DNA of 11,618 nt from Candidatus Kerfeldbacteria bacterium (GTDB taxonomy: Bacteria; Patescibacteriota; Patescibacteriia; UBA9570): positions 1 through 11,618 of the forward strand of contig JACQPW010000078.1 in the NCBI GenBank assembly GCA_016207285.1, in the 5' to 3' direction. Shown here piece after piece: positions 3,707 through 10,321 of the stretch (positions within the stretch are counted from its first letter, which is position 1; each line of letters opens with the position of its first letter). The position numbers and the translations under genes were made by a program. The notes under the pieces were generated by a model. It ran no database searches. It saw only the letters and a program-made list of their open reading frames with translations, and was not told the origin of the DNA.

Positions 3707-5464
3707 TTACCGCGTCTGCAAAAACGTCACTGCTCTCCGTGCTCGTAAACGGTAATACCCATCACCAGACTTATACTTCACATCCTCATAACGCCAGATG
3801 CGTTCGGTGATGCGTCCGGCGCCAGCCAATAAAATACGCAGCCGATGTTGTTTGGCCGCTGACCAATAGGCATACTTATCTTTGTGATTGGCATGAAAAC
3901 GATAGAGGTAAATATTTTGCCGCCGTGAGGTGATGACATCATCAAACTGCACCAAACCGCTTTCTTCTAAACCATCAGCATCGTCAAGCACAAACGAATC
4001 AAAGGTTAAAGGTTGATCTAACTTACCGTCATGGTTACCATTCCACCACGTAGAGGGTTGGTTGAGTTGCACATTGTAGTACAACCATTCTTTCGGCAGA
4101 TACCCTAAACTATACTGAAAGGTTTCACCCATGCTATCAGTCACACGCACTCGTAATACGGTTGAGCTATTGTCTCCTTTAGCCTTAAACTGCAACACCT
4201 GCGTGCCAACTGGTAGAGTCTCGCCCAACGTCACTGGTGCATAACAGTTATCGGTATCCGTAAAAGTGTAGCGCACGGTCATTTTTCCGGAGTCATGATC
4301 ATCGATGCTACCATTGGTGCACACCGTACCGGCAAAATGCCAACCCGCGCTGGTGGTGAAACTATCGAGGACAGCGGCACCGGGTAACGTTGCATCTTTA
4401 AACCACTGCCCAGTTAATTCTTCTACTACAAATTTGTAGGCATTGGCAGATACTTTGGGCGTGAAATCATCTTCAAACAAACCAAATTGGGAATCGCTGA
4501 CCGATTCATCATCGGTGGTATCGACCAAACTATACCAAAAGACTTTTTCGACATCGGGGATGGCTAGGGCCATGGTATACAGACGAGTTAGATATTCGGC
4601 TTGACGCCGGTTACTGACACCATCATCACCCGTTTGCCAACCCACTTCGGTCAGCCACAGTGGCACCGTAGCCATCTCAAACCGATTCAGAACCGCTTTC
4701 ACATTATAGAGGTCGATCGGTAAGGTGTTTAAACCACTAGCGGTCGCTTCTGGGCCATAATTTAAATTATCGTTCGATGTACGATAGGGATGGATCGCCA
4801 TCACATCAATTTCACTGGTATCGTCTAACAACGGTAGTACGGTTTCTAAAAAAGTATAGTCTGAACCGGACAAACCGCCAAAAATAATCTTGGCATCTGG
4901 ATTACCTTGTTTGGCAGCGGCAATCGCGCTATCTAACAGGTCGGCATAATCGCCCTCATCACCTGTCCAAAAACTGTCATGGTTCGGTTCGTTCCAAATT
5001 TCCCAATAGGTCACCCGGCCAGCATACCGTTGGGTCACGGTTTCCACATAATTACTCCAGGCATCCAGATCGGGTGGATAAAATTCATAGTCAGTAGCGC
5101 CTGGATTATCCGACGCCCAGGAACTGCTGTACGTTAATAACCCGACCATTTCAATACCAGCTGTTTCGTAAGCGTCTACGACAGCATCATAGGTTTCAAA
5201 ATTGTAGCTATCATCACTGGGCTCGATCACATCCCAATTGAATTGTTCTCTGCCCCATTGCACACCGGCATCGCTGGCCATAGTTAAGACCTCTGACCAA
5301 TCTTCCTCGACATGACGTTGGCGCAGGTGAATGTTGACGCCAAAGGCGTCGGTGATGACATTATTTTTAGCCAACGTCACTGACGGCAAAAGGTAATACA
5401 ACATCACTAACCCACACACGTAAAGTGTGGGGTTAGTTAGAAGTGATTTATTCTTTGTAGGCAT
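3707..5464 (-). CDS. Secreted clan-A glycoside hydrolase (GH39/GH5-like) with C-terminal beta domains
   Basis: A 585-residue exported protein. Residues 1-32 are a signal peptide (LYVCGLVMLYYLLPSVTLA, likely cut before KNN). Residues 38-350 form a (beta/alpha)8 barrel of the cellulase-type clan A. The acid/base E159 lies in WEIWNEPN, H225-P-Y is on a later strand, and the nucleophile E273 is in WLTEVGW. These features resemble GH39 xylosidase and GH5-type enzymes; the substrate cannot be told. Residues 360-500 look like a jelly-roll carbohydrate-binding module. The end (YLYRFHAN..., YAYWSAA) resembles the small beta domain that follows such barrels. The gene begins inside the 3' end of the cca gene (17-nt overlap) and is probably co-transcribed and coupled with it; no Shine-Dalgarno is seen. 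A stem-loop lies in its signal-peptide codons. Confidence 0.85.
   Translation of the reverse strand: MPTKNKSLLTNPTLYVCGLVMLYYLLPSVTLAKNNVITDAFGVNIHLRQRHVEEDWSEVLTMASDAGVQWGREQFNWDVIEPSDDSYNFETYDAVVDAYETAGIEMVGLLTYSSSWASDNPGATDYEFYPPDLDAWSNYVETVTQRYAGRVTYWEIWNEPNHDSFWTGDEGDYADLLDSAIAAAKQGNPDAKIIFGGLSGSDYTFLETVLPLLDDTSEIDVMAIHPYRTSNDNLNYGPEATASGLNTLPIDLYNVKAVLNRFEMATVPLWLTEVGWQTGDDGVSNRRQAEYLTRLYTMALAIPDVEKVFWYSLVDTTDDESVSDSQFGLFEDDFTPKVSANAYKFVVEELTGQWFKDATLPGAAVLDSFTTSAGWHFAGTVCTNGSIDDHDSGKMTVRYTFTDTDNCYAPVTLGETLPVGTQVLQFKAKGDNSSTVLRVRVTDSMGETFQYSLGYLPKEWLYYNVQLNQPSTWWNGNHDGKLDQPLTFDSFVLDDADGLEESGLVQFDDVITSRRQNIYLYRFHANHKDKYAYWSAAKQHRLRILLAGAGRITERIWRYEDVKYKSGDGYYRLRARRAVTFLQTR
5407..5436 (-). 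promoter_or_regulatory. Stem-loop within the signal-peptide codons of the glycoside hydrolase
   Basis: CTAACCCACAC (5407-5417) pairs with GTGTGGGGTTAG (5425-5436), forming 11 bp with one bulged base and a 7-nt loop. It begins 28 nt after the start codon. No T run follows on the minus strand, so it is not an obvious terminator; it may slow ribosomes or protect the 3' end of the cca message. Confidence 0.35.
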
Positions 5465-6866
5465 TGATGTCTGCTAAGGCTTCTCGATAGGACTTCATGA
5501 TACCACGCGCTTCGGCTTCTGACATCTGGTCCATTTCACTAGCCAATTGTTTGGCCCGTTCAACCAAATATTCAACCGTATTGCGCTTCGGATCATCCAT
5601 CACTTCGTCTAATAACCGATGCAGTAAGACGCCAATGCGGGCGCCCGGTTTCCAGCCGAATTTCTCCATCGCATCATTACCATCAAAGGCCAGCATACTC
5701 GTAGAGATCGGGTCTTTTTGGACATATTCAATCCGCTTTTCCAATTCGATTAATTTATAGGGTTTATCCTTATAGACACCGGAGCCCATGCGGTCAGCAA
5801 TGCGCACCGCCATGATATCGTTGATATATTCTAACCCCACTCGACGCAGTAAGCGACGCACGCCCGCATCCGTGATCTCACCAATGTTATAGTAGAACAT
5901 ATGATGCTTGACCAGATGCACTACCATGTTGGTATCGTCATTCGAAAACGCTAGGCGCTTCATAATAGTGCGCGCCATTTTAGCACCGACATGTTCATGT
6001 TGATAAAAGGTCGCCAGCTTGCCAGTACCTTCTTTGACACGAGCTTTACCAACGTCATGTAAGAGCGCAGCTAGCAGCACACGCCAATCGTCCGATGGAC
6101 AAAACTGCATCGCAAAGACATTATGCGCAAACACGGTATAGATGTGGTGTAGATTCTGCTCCATACCAACCCCCTCTTCCAACTCTGGCATGATCAGTTG
6201 TAATAAACCGGTCACATGTAGTTGCCAAACAGCACTGTAGGCATCTTCCGTCAGCAACATTTTTACGAATTCATCGCGGATCCGTTCAGCCGAGACATGT
6301 TGGATTAATTTAGCCTGGGTGTGAATCGCCTGAAAGGTGTTGGGTTCAATTGTAAACCGTAACTGGCTGGCAAAACGAATGGCGCGCAACATGCGTAAGG
6401 CATCTTCCTGGAAACGTACAGTGGGATCCCCCACCGCCCGAATCACGCCAGCAGTTAAATCCGCCTGGCCTTGATATAAGTCAATTAGATTTTCTCCGTC
6501 ATAGGCCAGTGCATTGATGGTAAAATCCCGCCGCGCTAGATCCTCTTTTAACGACACACCAAATTTTACTTGGTCTGGATGGCGATGGTCGGAGTATTTC
6601 CCATCCGCCCTGTACGTAGTCACTTCTACTTCCATGGCGCCACTACGTACAGTGACCGTACCAAAGGTATTTAAATAGAGAGATTTTGGAAAAACCTGCT
6701 GGATCTGTTCCGGCAATGCGTTCGTTGTCACATCCCAATCTTTCGGCTCCGTATATAACAAGACGTCACGCAAACAACCGCCGACCACATAGGCTTCATA
6801 GCCGGCTTGACGCAAGGTCGTTAACACTTGTTGTATATCAGTTGGCAACCGAATCCCGTGTAACAT
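5448..6866 (-). CDS. cca: CCA-adding enzyme (tRNA nucleotidyltransferase) with HD domain
   Basis: A 472-residue class II tRNA nucleotidyltransferase, which adds CCA to tRNA 3' ends in the cytoplasm. Head domain: GG-x-x-RD at 29-34, the metal-binding D43-W-D45 followed by VTT, and DLARRDFTINALAYD at 109-123 (the RRDFTINA motif). Neck/body: RFQEDALRMLRAIRFASQL at 151-169, which includes the RNA-binding and nucleotide-template region, and an ERIRDE segment at 194-199. An HD phosphohydrolase-like domain follows with ALLHDVGKA at 267-275 (H270, D271). I chose the ATG at 6864-6866, since the upstream extension (19 residues, cysteine-rich) lies inside the preceding gene and is not family-like. The start is 8 nt after the FG-GAP gene stop. 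Both tRNA genes here that can be judged fit the need for this enzyme: tRNA-Arg has no encoded CCA. A partial copy of its 5' end lies at 8998-9069. Confidence 0.95.
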   Translation of the reverse strand: MLHGIRLPTDIQQVLTTLRQAGYEAYVVGGCLRDVLLYTEPKDWDVTTNALPEQIQQVFPKSLYLNTFGTVTVRSGAMEVEVTTYRADGKYSDHRHPDQVKFGVSLKEDLARRDFTINALAYDGENLIDLYQGQADLTAGVIRAVGDPTVRFQEDALRMLRAIRFASQLRFTIEPNTFQAIHTQAKLIQHVSAERIRDEFVKMLLTEDAYSAVWQLHVTGLLQLIMPELEEGVGMEQNLHHIYTVFAHNVFAMQFCPSDDWRVLLAALLHDVGKARVKEGTGKLATFYQHEHVGAKMARTIMKRLAFSNDDTNMVVHLVKHHMFYYNIGEITDAGVRRLLRRVGLEYINDIMAVRIADRMGSGVYKDKPYKLIELEKRIEYVQKDPISTSMLAFDGNDAMEKFGWKPGARIGVLLHRLLDEVMDDPKRNTVEYLVERAKQLASEMDQMSEAEARGIMKSYREALADINAYKE

Positions 6867-6874
6867 ATGAGGTA

Positions 6875-9001
6875 TTATTCTACAACTTCCAGCACACCTG
6901 TGGCACTGAGTTGCAAATGCCACTGCTGTTTCAACCGCGGCAAAGATGTCAGGGTGATAGTGCCGTCGTCGGCTTTAGTAAAAGTATGATCTGTCATGTT
7001 CGTATTTTGTACTGTACTCAACAGGGTGGCCTCTCCAGTCGCTAAATCTAAGCGATAACTACGGACAGTAGCACCAATGTCATAACCTGGCCCATAATAT
7101 TCTACGGCTGTAAATGAAACTACTAAATACGTGACACCATCCTTTTCTACAACTGATAATCCCGTAGGATTTTCACCACTTTTTGCAATACGTTTGTGTG
7201 CTACTGTCTCGCCGGTATATCCATTTGTCACATACAGTTCAATATGATGACTATACTCACCACCTTGTTGACGCACGACTGCTACCAGACCATCATCAGC
7301 AATTACCCTGGTGACGTCTCTACCGGCGTGCCAGTGACGAGAAGGATGAAAAATTTGTTTACTACCATCTGCAAAAAAAATCTTTGTGCGATGAAACGAC
7401 AAAGCTTCACTGGAAGTGATCACGCCATTCTTGAGTAGTGAGAAAGTGGCATCTTCATCCGTCTGCTGATCACAATCATTGTTTGTTTCATCATCTGGGT
7501 CGGTAGCGCCGGGGTGGATCTTTTTTAACGTATCATCACAATCGCCTTCCGTTTCACTAAAGCCATCCCCATCATGATCACGGGAGGTTAAGATATACGA
7601 ACGACTGGCTTGAGCGCTACGATAGGTAGGCGTACCAATGAACAGATCTGCTTTGCCATCGTCATCGATATCTCCGTTAGCGTCGATAAAGATATCGCCG
7701 TAATAACCGACACCTCCACCATTAAATGTAATGGCGGCATCATCTACACCGACGGTAGCAGGCCAATGTCTTTTGCCATGAAAAACGTACATTAGACCAT
7801 ACTGATAAAATGGTCCGCGCATTCCTTGATCGGCTACCACTACGAGGTCACCAATACCATCACCGTTCAAATCGCCCGTGGTCAAACCGACTCCCAACTG
7901 ATCTCCTTCAAATTCAGTATCCGCTGCGTTAAAAATATCTTTGGTGGCAGGTAAATTAGTTCGACCAAATAGTATGCGTACAAAATCACGGTCTCGAGTG
8001 TGCACTTCATCGTTCGTACTCACTATAATGTCTGCTTTAGCATCACCATTGATATCCGCTAAGACAGCTTGCAGTAGTTCCATGGTATAGTCATCATTAT
8101 CACCATCGTTATGATCACGGTGATGAAAATTAACAATCAACCCTGCATCCTCGGCAGCTAAAGTAGCGGCTGGCTCTGCGGAACCAAGAAATAATAACAA
8201 GTAATCGGCTTTATTATAATTCCAGGGTGCGCGATCCTGGTAGACCAGGATATCATCAAAACCGTCACCGTTGACATCACCCACGCGTTGAAAAGCCATA
8301 CTTTCCATCTCGTCTCCATAGGTGTGGTAGAGCAAGTCCGATTGGTCATCTTGAATGGTCACCAAGGCCGCAGTTGGGATGTCACCGTCAAAGTCTGCAG
8401 CCAGCGGTCCGGCCAAGACATAAATAGATTGGTTCGTATCGGACACAATCAGATCATCATTCCCGTCACCATTAAAATCACCTTGACCCAGTGCTACATA
8501 ACTAGGTTCATCATCATTACTTTGTAGTGCTATCGCAGTGACGCCATCATCATCTGTTAAATATAAGGTTGGTGTATAATTAAAACTAGCGTCCGTGGCA
8601 AAAAAATCTGTCCTACCATCACTGTTGACATCACCTACATACTGACTAGTGGTTCCATGAAAGACATCGTCCGCACTACCGGAAACTAATAAATGATCAG
8701 AAGATAAGTGCGCCGTTGGTTGCTGTTTACCTGGAGACACATAGAGTGCACCGGCTCGACTGAACCCATTAAGATGTTTCCCGGGGTAGGCTAAGAGTAA
8801 ATCAGCAATGCCATCACCTGTGTAATCACCAGCGGAGCGAGCACGCACTGGACCATTCAGTTTAGCCCGGATACCAAAGTTGCCACCGTCATTGATGGCA
8901 GTGACGATATCTGGGGTGTAGCTATCTAAATTAATCGTAGCCGCCAACGCCGTTTGACTAGATGCTATGCATATCGACAAGATGATGACTAGTTTTTTCA
9001 T
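6875..9001 (-). CDS. Secreted FG-GAP/VCBS beta-propeller protein with a MopE-like metal-binding motif
   Basis: A 708-residue exported protein. The signal peptide is residues 1-20 (MKKLVIILSICIASSQTALA, cut before ATI). Seven calcium-binding loops of the D-x-N-x-D-G-x-x-D type follow at about 59-67, 124-132, 175-183, 242-250, 316-324, 377-385 and 444-452. This count matches a complete seven-bladed integrin-alpha-like propeller. Next is a DHDGDGFSETEGDCDD...HPGATD...NDCDQQTDED segment (475-516; C488 and C510 may pair), as in the MopE/thrombospondin-3-like metal-binding motif of surface proteins. The last 190 residues are a beta-rich domain I do not recognise. Likely surface adhesion or ligand binding. 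The start follows an extended -10 by 6 nt and overlaps, as ATGA, the stop of a short cca-derived ORF. It heads a probable operon with cca and the glycoside hydrolase. Confidence 0.9.
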   Translation of the reverse strand: MKKLVIILSICIASSQTALAATINLDSYTPDIVTAINDGGNFGIRAKLNGPVRARSAGDYTGDGIADLLLAYPGKHLNGFSRAGALYVSPGKQQPTAHLSSDHLLVSGSADDVFHGTTSQYVGDVNSDGRTDFFATDASFNYTPTLYLTDDDGVTAIALQSNDDEPSYVALGQGDFNGDGNDDLIVSDTNQSIYVLAGPLAADFDGDIPTAALVTIQDDQSDLLYHTYGDEMESMAFQRVGDVNGDGFDDILVYQDRAPWNYNKADYLLLFLGSAEPAATLAAEDAGLIVNFHHRDHNDGDNDDYTMELLQAVLADINGDAKADIIVSTNDEVHTRDRDFVRILFGRTNLPATKDIFNAADTEFEGDQLGVGLTTGDLNGDGIGDLVVVADQGMRGPFYQYGLMYVFHGKRHWPATVGVDDAAITFNGGGVGYYGDIFIDANGDIDDDGKADLFIGTPTYRSAQASRSYILTSRDHDGDGFSETEGDCDDTLKKIHPGATDPDDETNNDCDQQTDEDATFSLLKNGVITSSEALSFHRTKIFFADGSKQIFHPSRHWHAGRDVTRVIADDGLVAVVRQQGGEYSHHIELYVTNGYTGETVAHKRIAKSGENPTGLSVVEKDGVTYLVVSFTAVEYYGPGYDIGATVRSYRLDLATGEATLLSTVQNTNMTDHTFTKADDGTITLTSLPRLKQQWHLQLSATGVLEVVE

Positions 9002-9069
9002 ACAGTTATTATACCAGCTTTAGCTAACACCTGTTGTACATCAGTTGGCAACTTGATAGGATAAGGCAT
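8998..9069 (-). pseudogene. 23-codon remnant of a cca gene 5' end
   Basis: Reading from an ATG at 9067-9069 on the minus strand gives MPYPIKLPTDVQQVLAKAGIITV and a TGA that overlaps the ATG of the FG-GAP gene. The intact CCA enzyme begins MLHGIRLPTDIQQVL, so eight of nine residues agree in LPTD(I/V)QQVL. At the nucleotide level 25 of 27 bases match (9025-9051 against 6822-6848). After this core the remnant keeps a Q/K-A-G-like segment (KAG against RQAG) but lacks the rest of the gene. The same DNA holds the -10 box of the FG-GAP gene on one strand and the tRNA-Arg -35 on the other. It may be a dead fragment or a short coupled upstream ORF. Confidence 0.8.
9008..9016 (-). promoter_or_regulatory. 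Extended -10 promoter giving a leaderless FG-GAP gene mRNA
   Basis: On the minus strand TGG-TATAAT (hexamer at 9008-9013) lies 6 nt before the ATG at 9001. The hexamer is full consensus with a TGn extension; no good -35 is seen at 16-18 nt. It lies within the cca remnant. It probably drives the FG-GAP - cca - glycoside hydrolase operon. Confidence 0.75.
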
Positions 9070-9080
9070 ACTGATACCTT
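9053..9080 (+). promoter_or_regulatory. Promoter of tRNA-Arg and the downstream methyltransferase gene
   Basis: TTGATA (9053-9058), a 16-nt spacer and TGA-TACCTT (hexamer at 9075-9080) predict a start near 9087, 3 nt before the tRNA. TACACT at 9080-9085 is an alternative -10, but it lacks a -35 at a normal distance. It is divergent from, and partly overlaps, the cca remnant. Confidence 0.45.
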
Positions 9081-9089
9081 ACACTACGC

Positions 9090-9161
9090 GTCCCGATAGT
9101 TCAACGGATAGAACAGCAGCCTTCTAAGCTGCGGATCTAGGTTCGATTCCTAGTCGGGGCA
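9090..9161 (+). tRNA. tRNA-Arg (anticodon TCT)
   Basis: A full cloverleaf of 72 nt. The acceptor stem is GTCCCGA/TCGGGGC (one G-T pair) and the D arm GTTC/GAAC. The anticodon stem GCAGC/GCTGC encloses loop CTTCTAA with anticodon TCT, which reads AGA/AGG. The variable loop is GGAT, and the T arm CTAGG/CCTAG carries the TTCGATT loop. The discriminator is A at 9161. CCA is not encoded, so the tRNA depends on the CCA-adding enzyme found in this window. A protein gene starts 2 nt downstream. Confidence 0.96.
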
Positions 9162-9163
9162 CT

Positions 9164-9985
9164 ATGAAATTTGCACCCGAGTTAGCCAGACGTGGGCAGA
9201 TCCATCGCCGGAACGCTGCAGAAAAAACACCACATGGTGAAACCTGGGGTGTGAACACTGGTGGTTATGCTCAGCAATTGTTTTTTAATGAACCATTAGT
9301 ATCACATCGCAGCGAGCGAGAGCTGGTTGGTGTTGAACAACGTTTTTATGATCAGTTGCGCCACTTATTAGAAATTAAAGCTGCTACCGGCCAACCCACC
9401 ATGATGCTGGATTTTGGTGGCATGTTTGGCTTATCACTAGCACGATTGGCGGCACAACCAGAATTACATGCTCAACTGGAAACTGGAAAACTAGCTTTGG
9501 TAATCACAAATTTATCCTTGAATGTAGATGAGGCATTGAAGTCACAAAAGAAACGTCCTGATCAATTAGGTCAGAAAGAAATCGATTTAATTCGTGAACA
9601 ACGTCCCTGGCTACATTATGTACAAGGCGACGCTGCGGCCATTCGCCGTCAAACGATTACATTGCCCGATGGCAGTACGTTACCGTTAGCCGGCAATGTG
9701 GATCTGATTCATGAATGGTTTGCCTTAGCGCATGGGGTGAAGAATGATACCGATATTCCACGATTAGGAAAATTACTCAGCCCGTATGGCAGCTTATGGT
9801 TAAGCTCCAGTACCAACATGGAACCATCAAACCGCTATGGTGAGGTTACACACGCTGATCGCGTAGCGGCTGATGCACTGGGTAGGGCTAACTTAGCTGA
9901 ACTTGGACTAACCGAACTGGACTTGCAGGGCAGAAAATCTCCGTACCACATTTTTGTACAGCCAGGAACGCCACCTATCATCTAA
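9164..9985 (+). CDS. Class I SAM-dependent methyltransferase-like protein
   Basis: A 273-residue cytoplasmic protein with a Rossmann-type layout. Motif I is in MMLDFGGMFGLSLARL (D83-F-G-G-M-F-G), where the usual glycine-rich SAM loop is recognisable though atypical. A following strand is LALVITNLSL (110-119), an acidic loop V-Q-G-D156 probably sits at motif III, and the motif IV-like strand is VDLIHEWFALAHGV (179-192). It ends with LLSPYGSLWLSSS, the post-motif strand seen in methyltransferases. About 75 N-terminal residues are basic and not assigned. The substrate is unknown, and loss of activity cannot be excluded because motif I is degenerate. The ATG is only 2 nt after the tRNA-Arg 3' end and no promoter or Shine-Dalgarno separates them, so it is probably transcribed with the tRNA. 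A separately promoted membrane protein gene follows 18 nt downstream. Confidence 0.65.
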   Translation: MKFAPELARRGQIHRRNAAEKTPHGETWGVNTGGYAQQLFFNEPLVSHRSERELVGVEQRFYDQLRHLLEIKAATGQPTMMLDFGGMFGLSLARLAAQPELHAQLETGKLALVITNLSLNVDEALKSQKKRPDQLGQKEIDLIREQRPWLHYVQGDAAAIRRQTITLPDGSTLPLAGNVDLIHEWFALAHGVKNDTDIPRLGKLLSPYGSLWLSSSTNMEPSNRYGEVTHADRVAADALGRANLAELGLTELDLQGRKSPYHIFVQPGTPPII

Positions 9986-9988
9986 CTG

Positions 9989-9997
9989 TGATATACT
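9989..9997 (+). promoter_or_regulatory. Extended -10 promoter giving a leaderless membrane protein mRNA
   Basis: TGA-TATACT (hexamer at 9992-9997) is followed by 6 nt and the ATG at 10004. It fits in the 18-nt gap after the methyltransferase stop; any -35 would lie inside that gene, and none is convincing. Confidence 0.65.
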
Positions 9998-10003
9998 ACC
10001 ATC

Positions 10004-10321
10004 ATGGCTACTAGTTGTACCGTCGGGCTTGGTTGTGCAAATTTGTATGATACTTGGTTCCAGTTAGGACTGGTTGTTTTGGTTATTATCGGGATCATGA
10101 TTCTAGCCAACTGGTTAGTTTGGCGACGGATTCAACGCTATCTCACACAACCAAAGCAGCGACGGATTTATTTTGTAGTGATGTTTTTACTACTGTTATT
10201 GCCAAGTATTGTAGCTGGGGGTTGGTTAACAGACGTTATGCTAAAAACATCAGCGCTGGAGTATCTACGCGATCGTTTACCAGTGAATACCAGCCGCTGT
10301 ACGGGCTGCACCAATACCTAG
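10004..10321 (+). CDS. Small two-helix membrane protein with terminal cysteine pairs
   Basis: A 105-residue protein, not a recognised family. There are two transmembrane helices (about 20-40, LGLVVLVIIGIMILANWLVW, and 55-75, IYFVVMFLLLLLPSIVAGGW). The loop WRRIQRYLTQPKQRR between them is strongly positive, so it is probably cytoplasmic, placing both termini outside. Each terminus carries two cysteines: C5 and C11 at the N-terminus, and C99 and C102 as a CTGC (C-x-x-C) motif at the C-terminus. This suggests a disulfide, metal site or lipid/redox function outside the cell; that is inference. It has its own -10 box 6 nt before the ATG. Its TAG stop overlaps the stop of the convergent gene within a CTAG palindrome. 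Confidence 0.75.
   Translation: MATSCTVGLGCANLYDTWFQLGLVVLVIIGIMILANWLVWRRIQRYLTQPKQRRIYFVVMFLLLLLPSIVAGGWLTDVMLKTSALEYLRDRLPVNTSRCTGCTNT

Noticed and set aside
6867..6923. Longer N-terminus for the CCA enzyme
   Set aside because: The extra 19 residues lie inside the FG-GAP gene and do not resemble the family. The duplicated copy at 9069 starts at the same ATG position, confirming the shorter start.
8288..8527. Plus-strand and other antisense frames across the FG-GAP gene
   Set aside because: They are by-products of the repetitive Asp/Gly codons on the coding strand and show no start signals.
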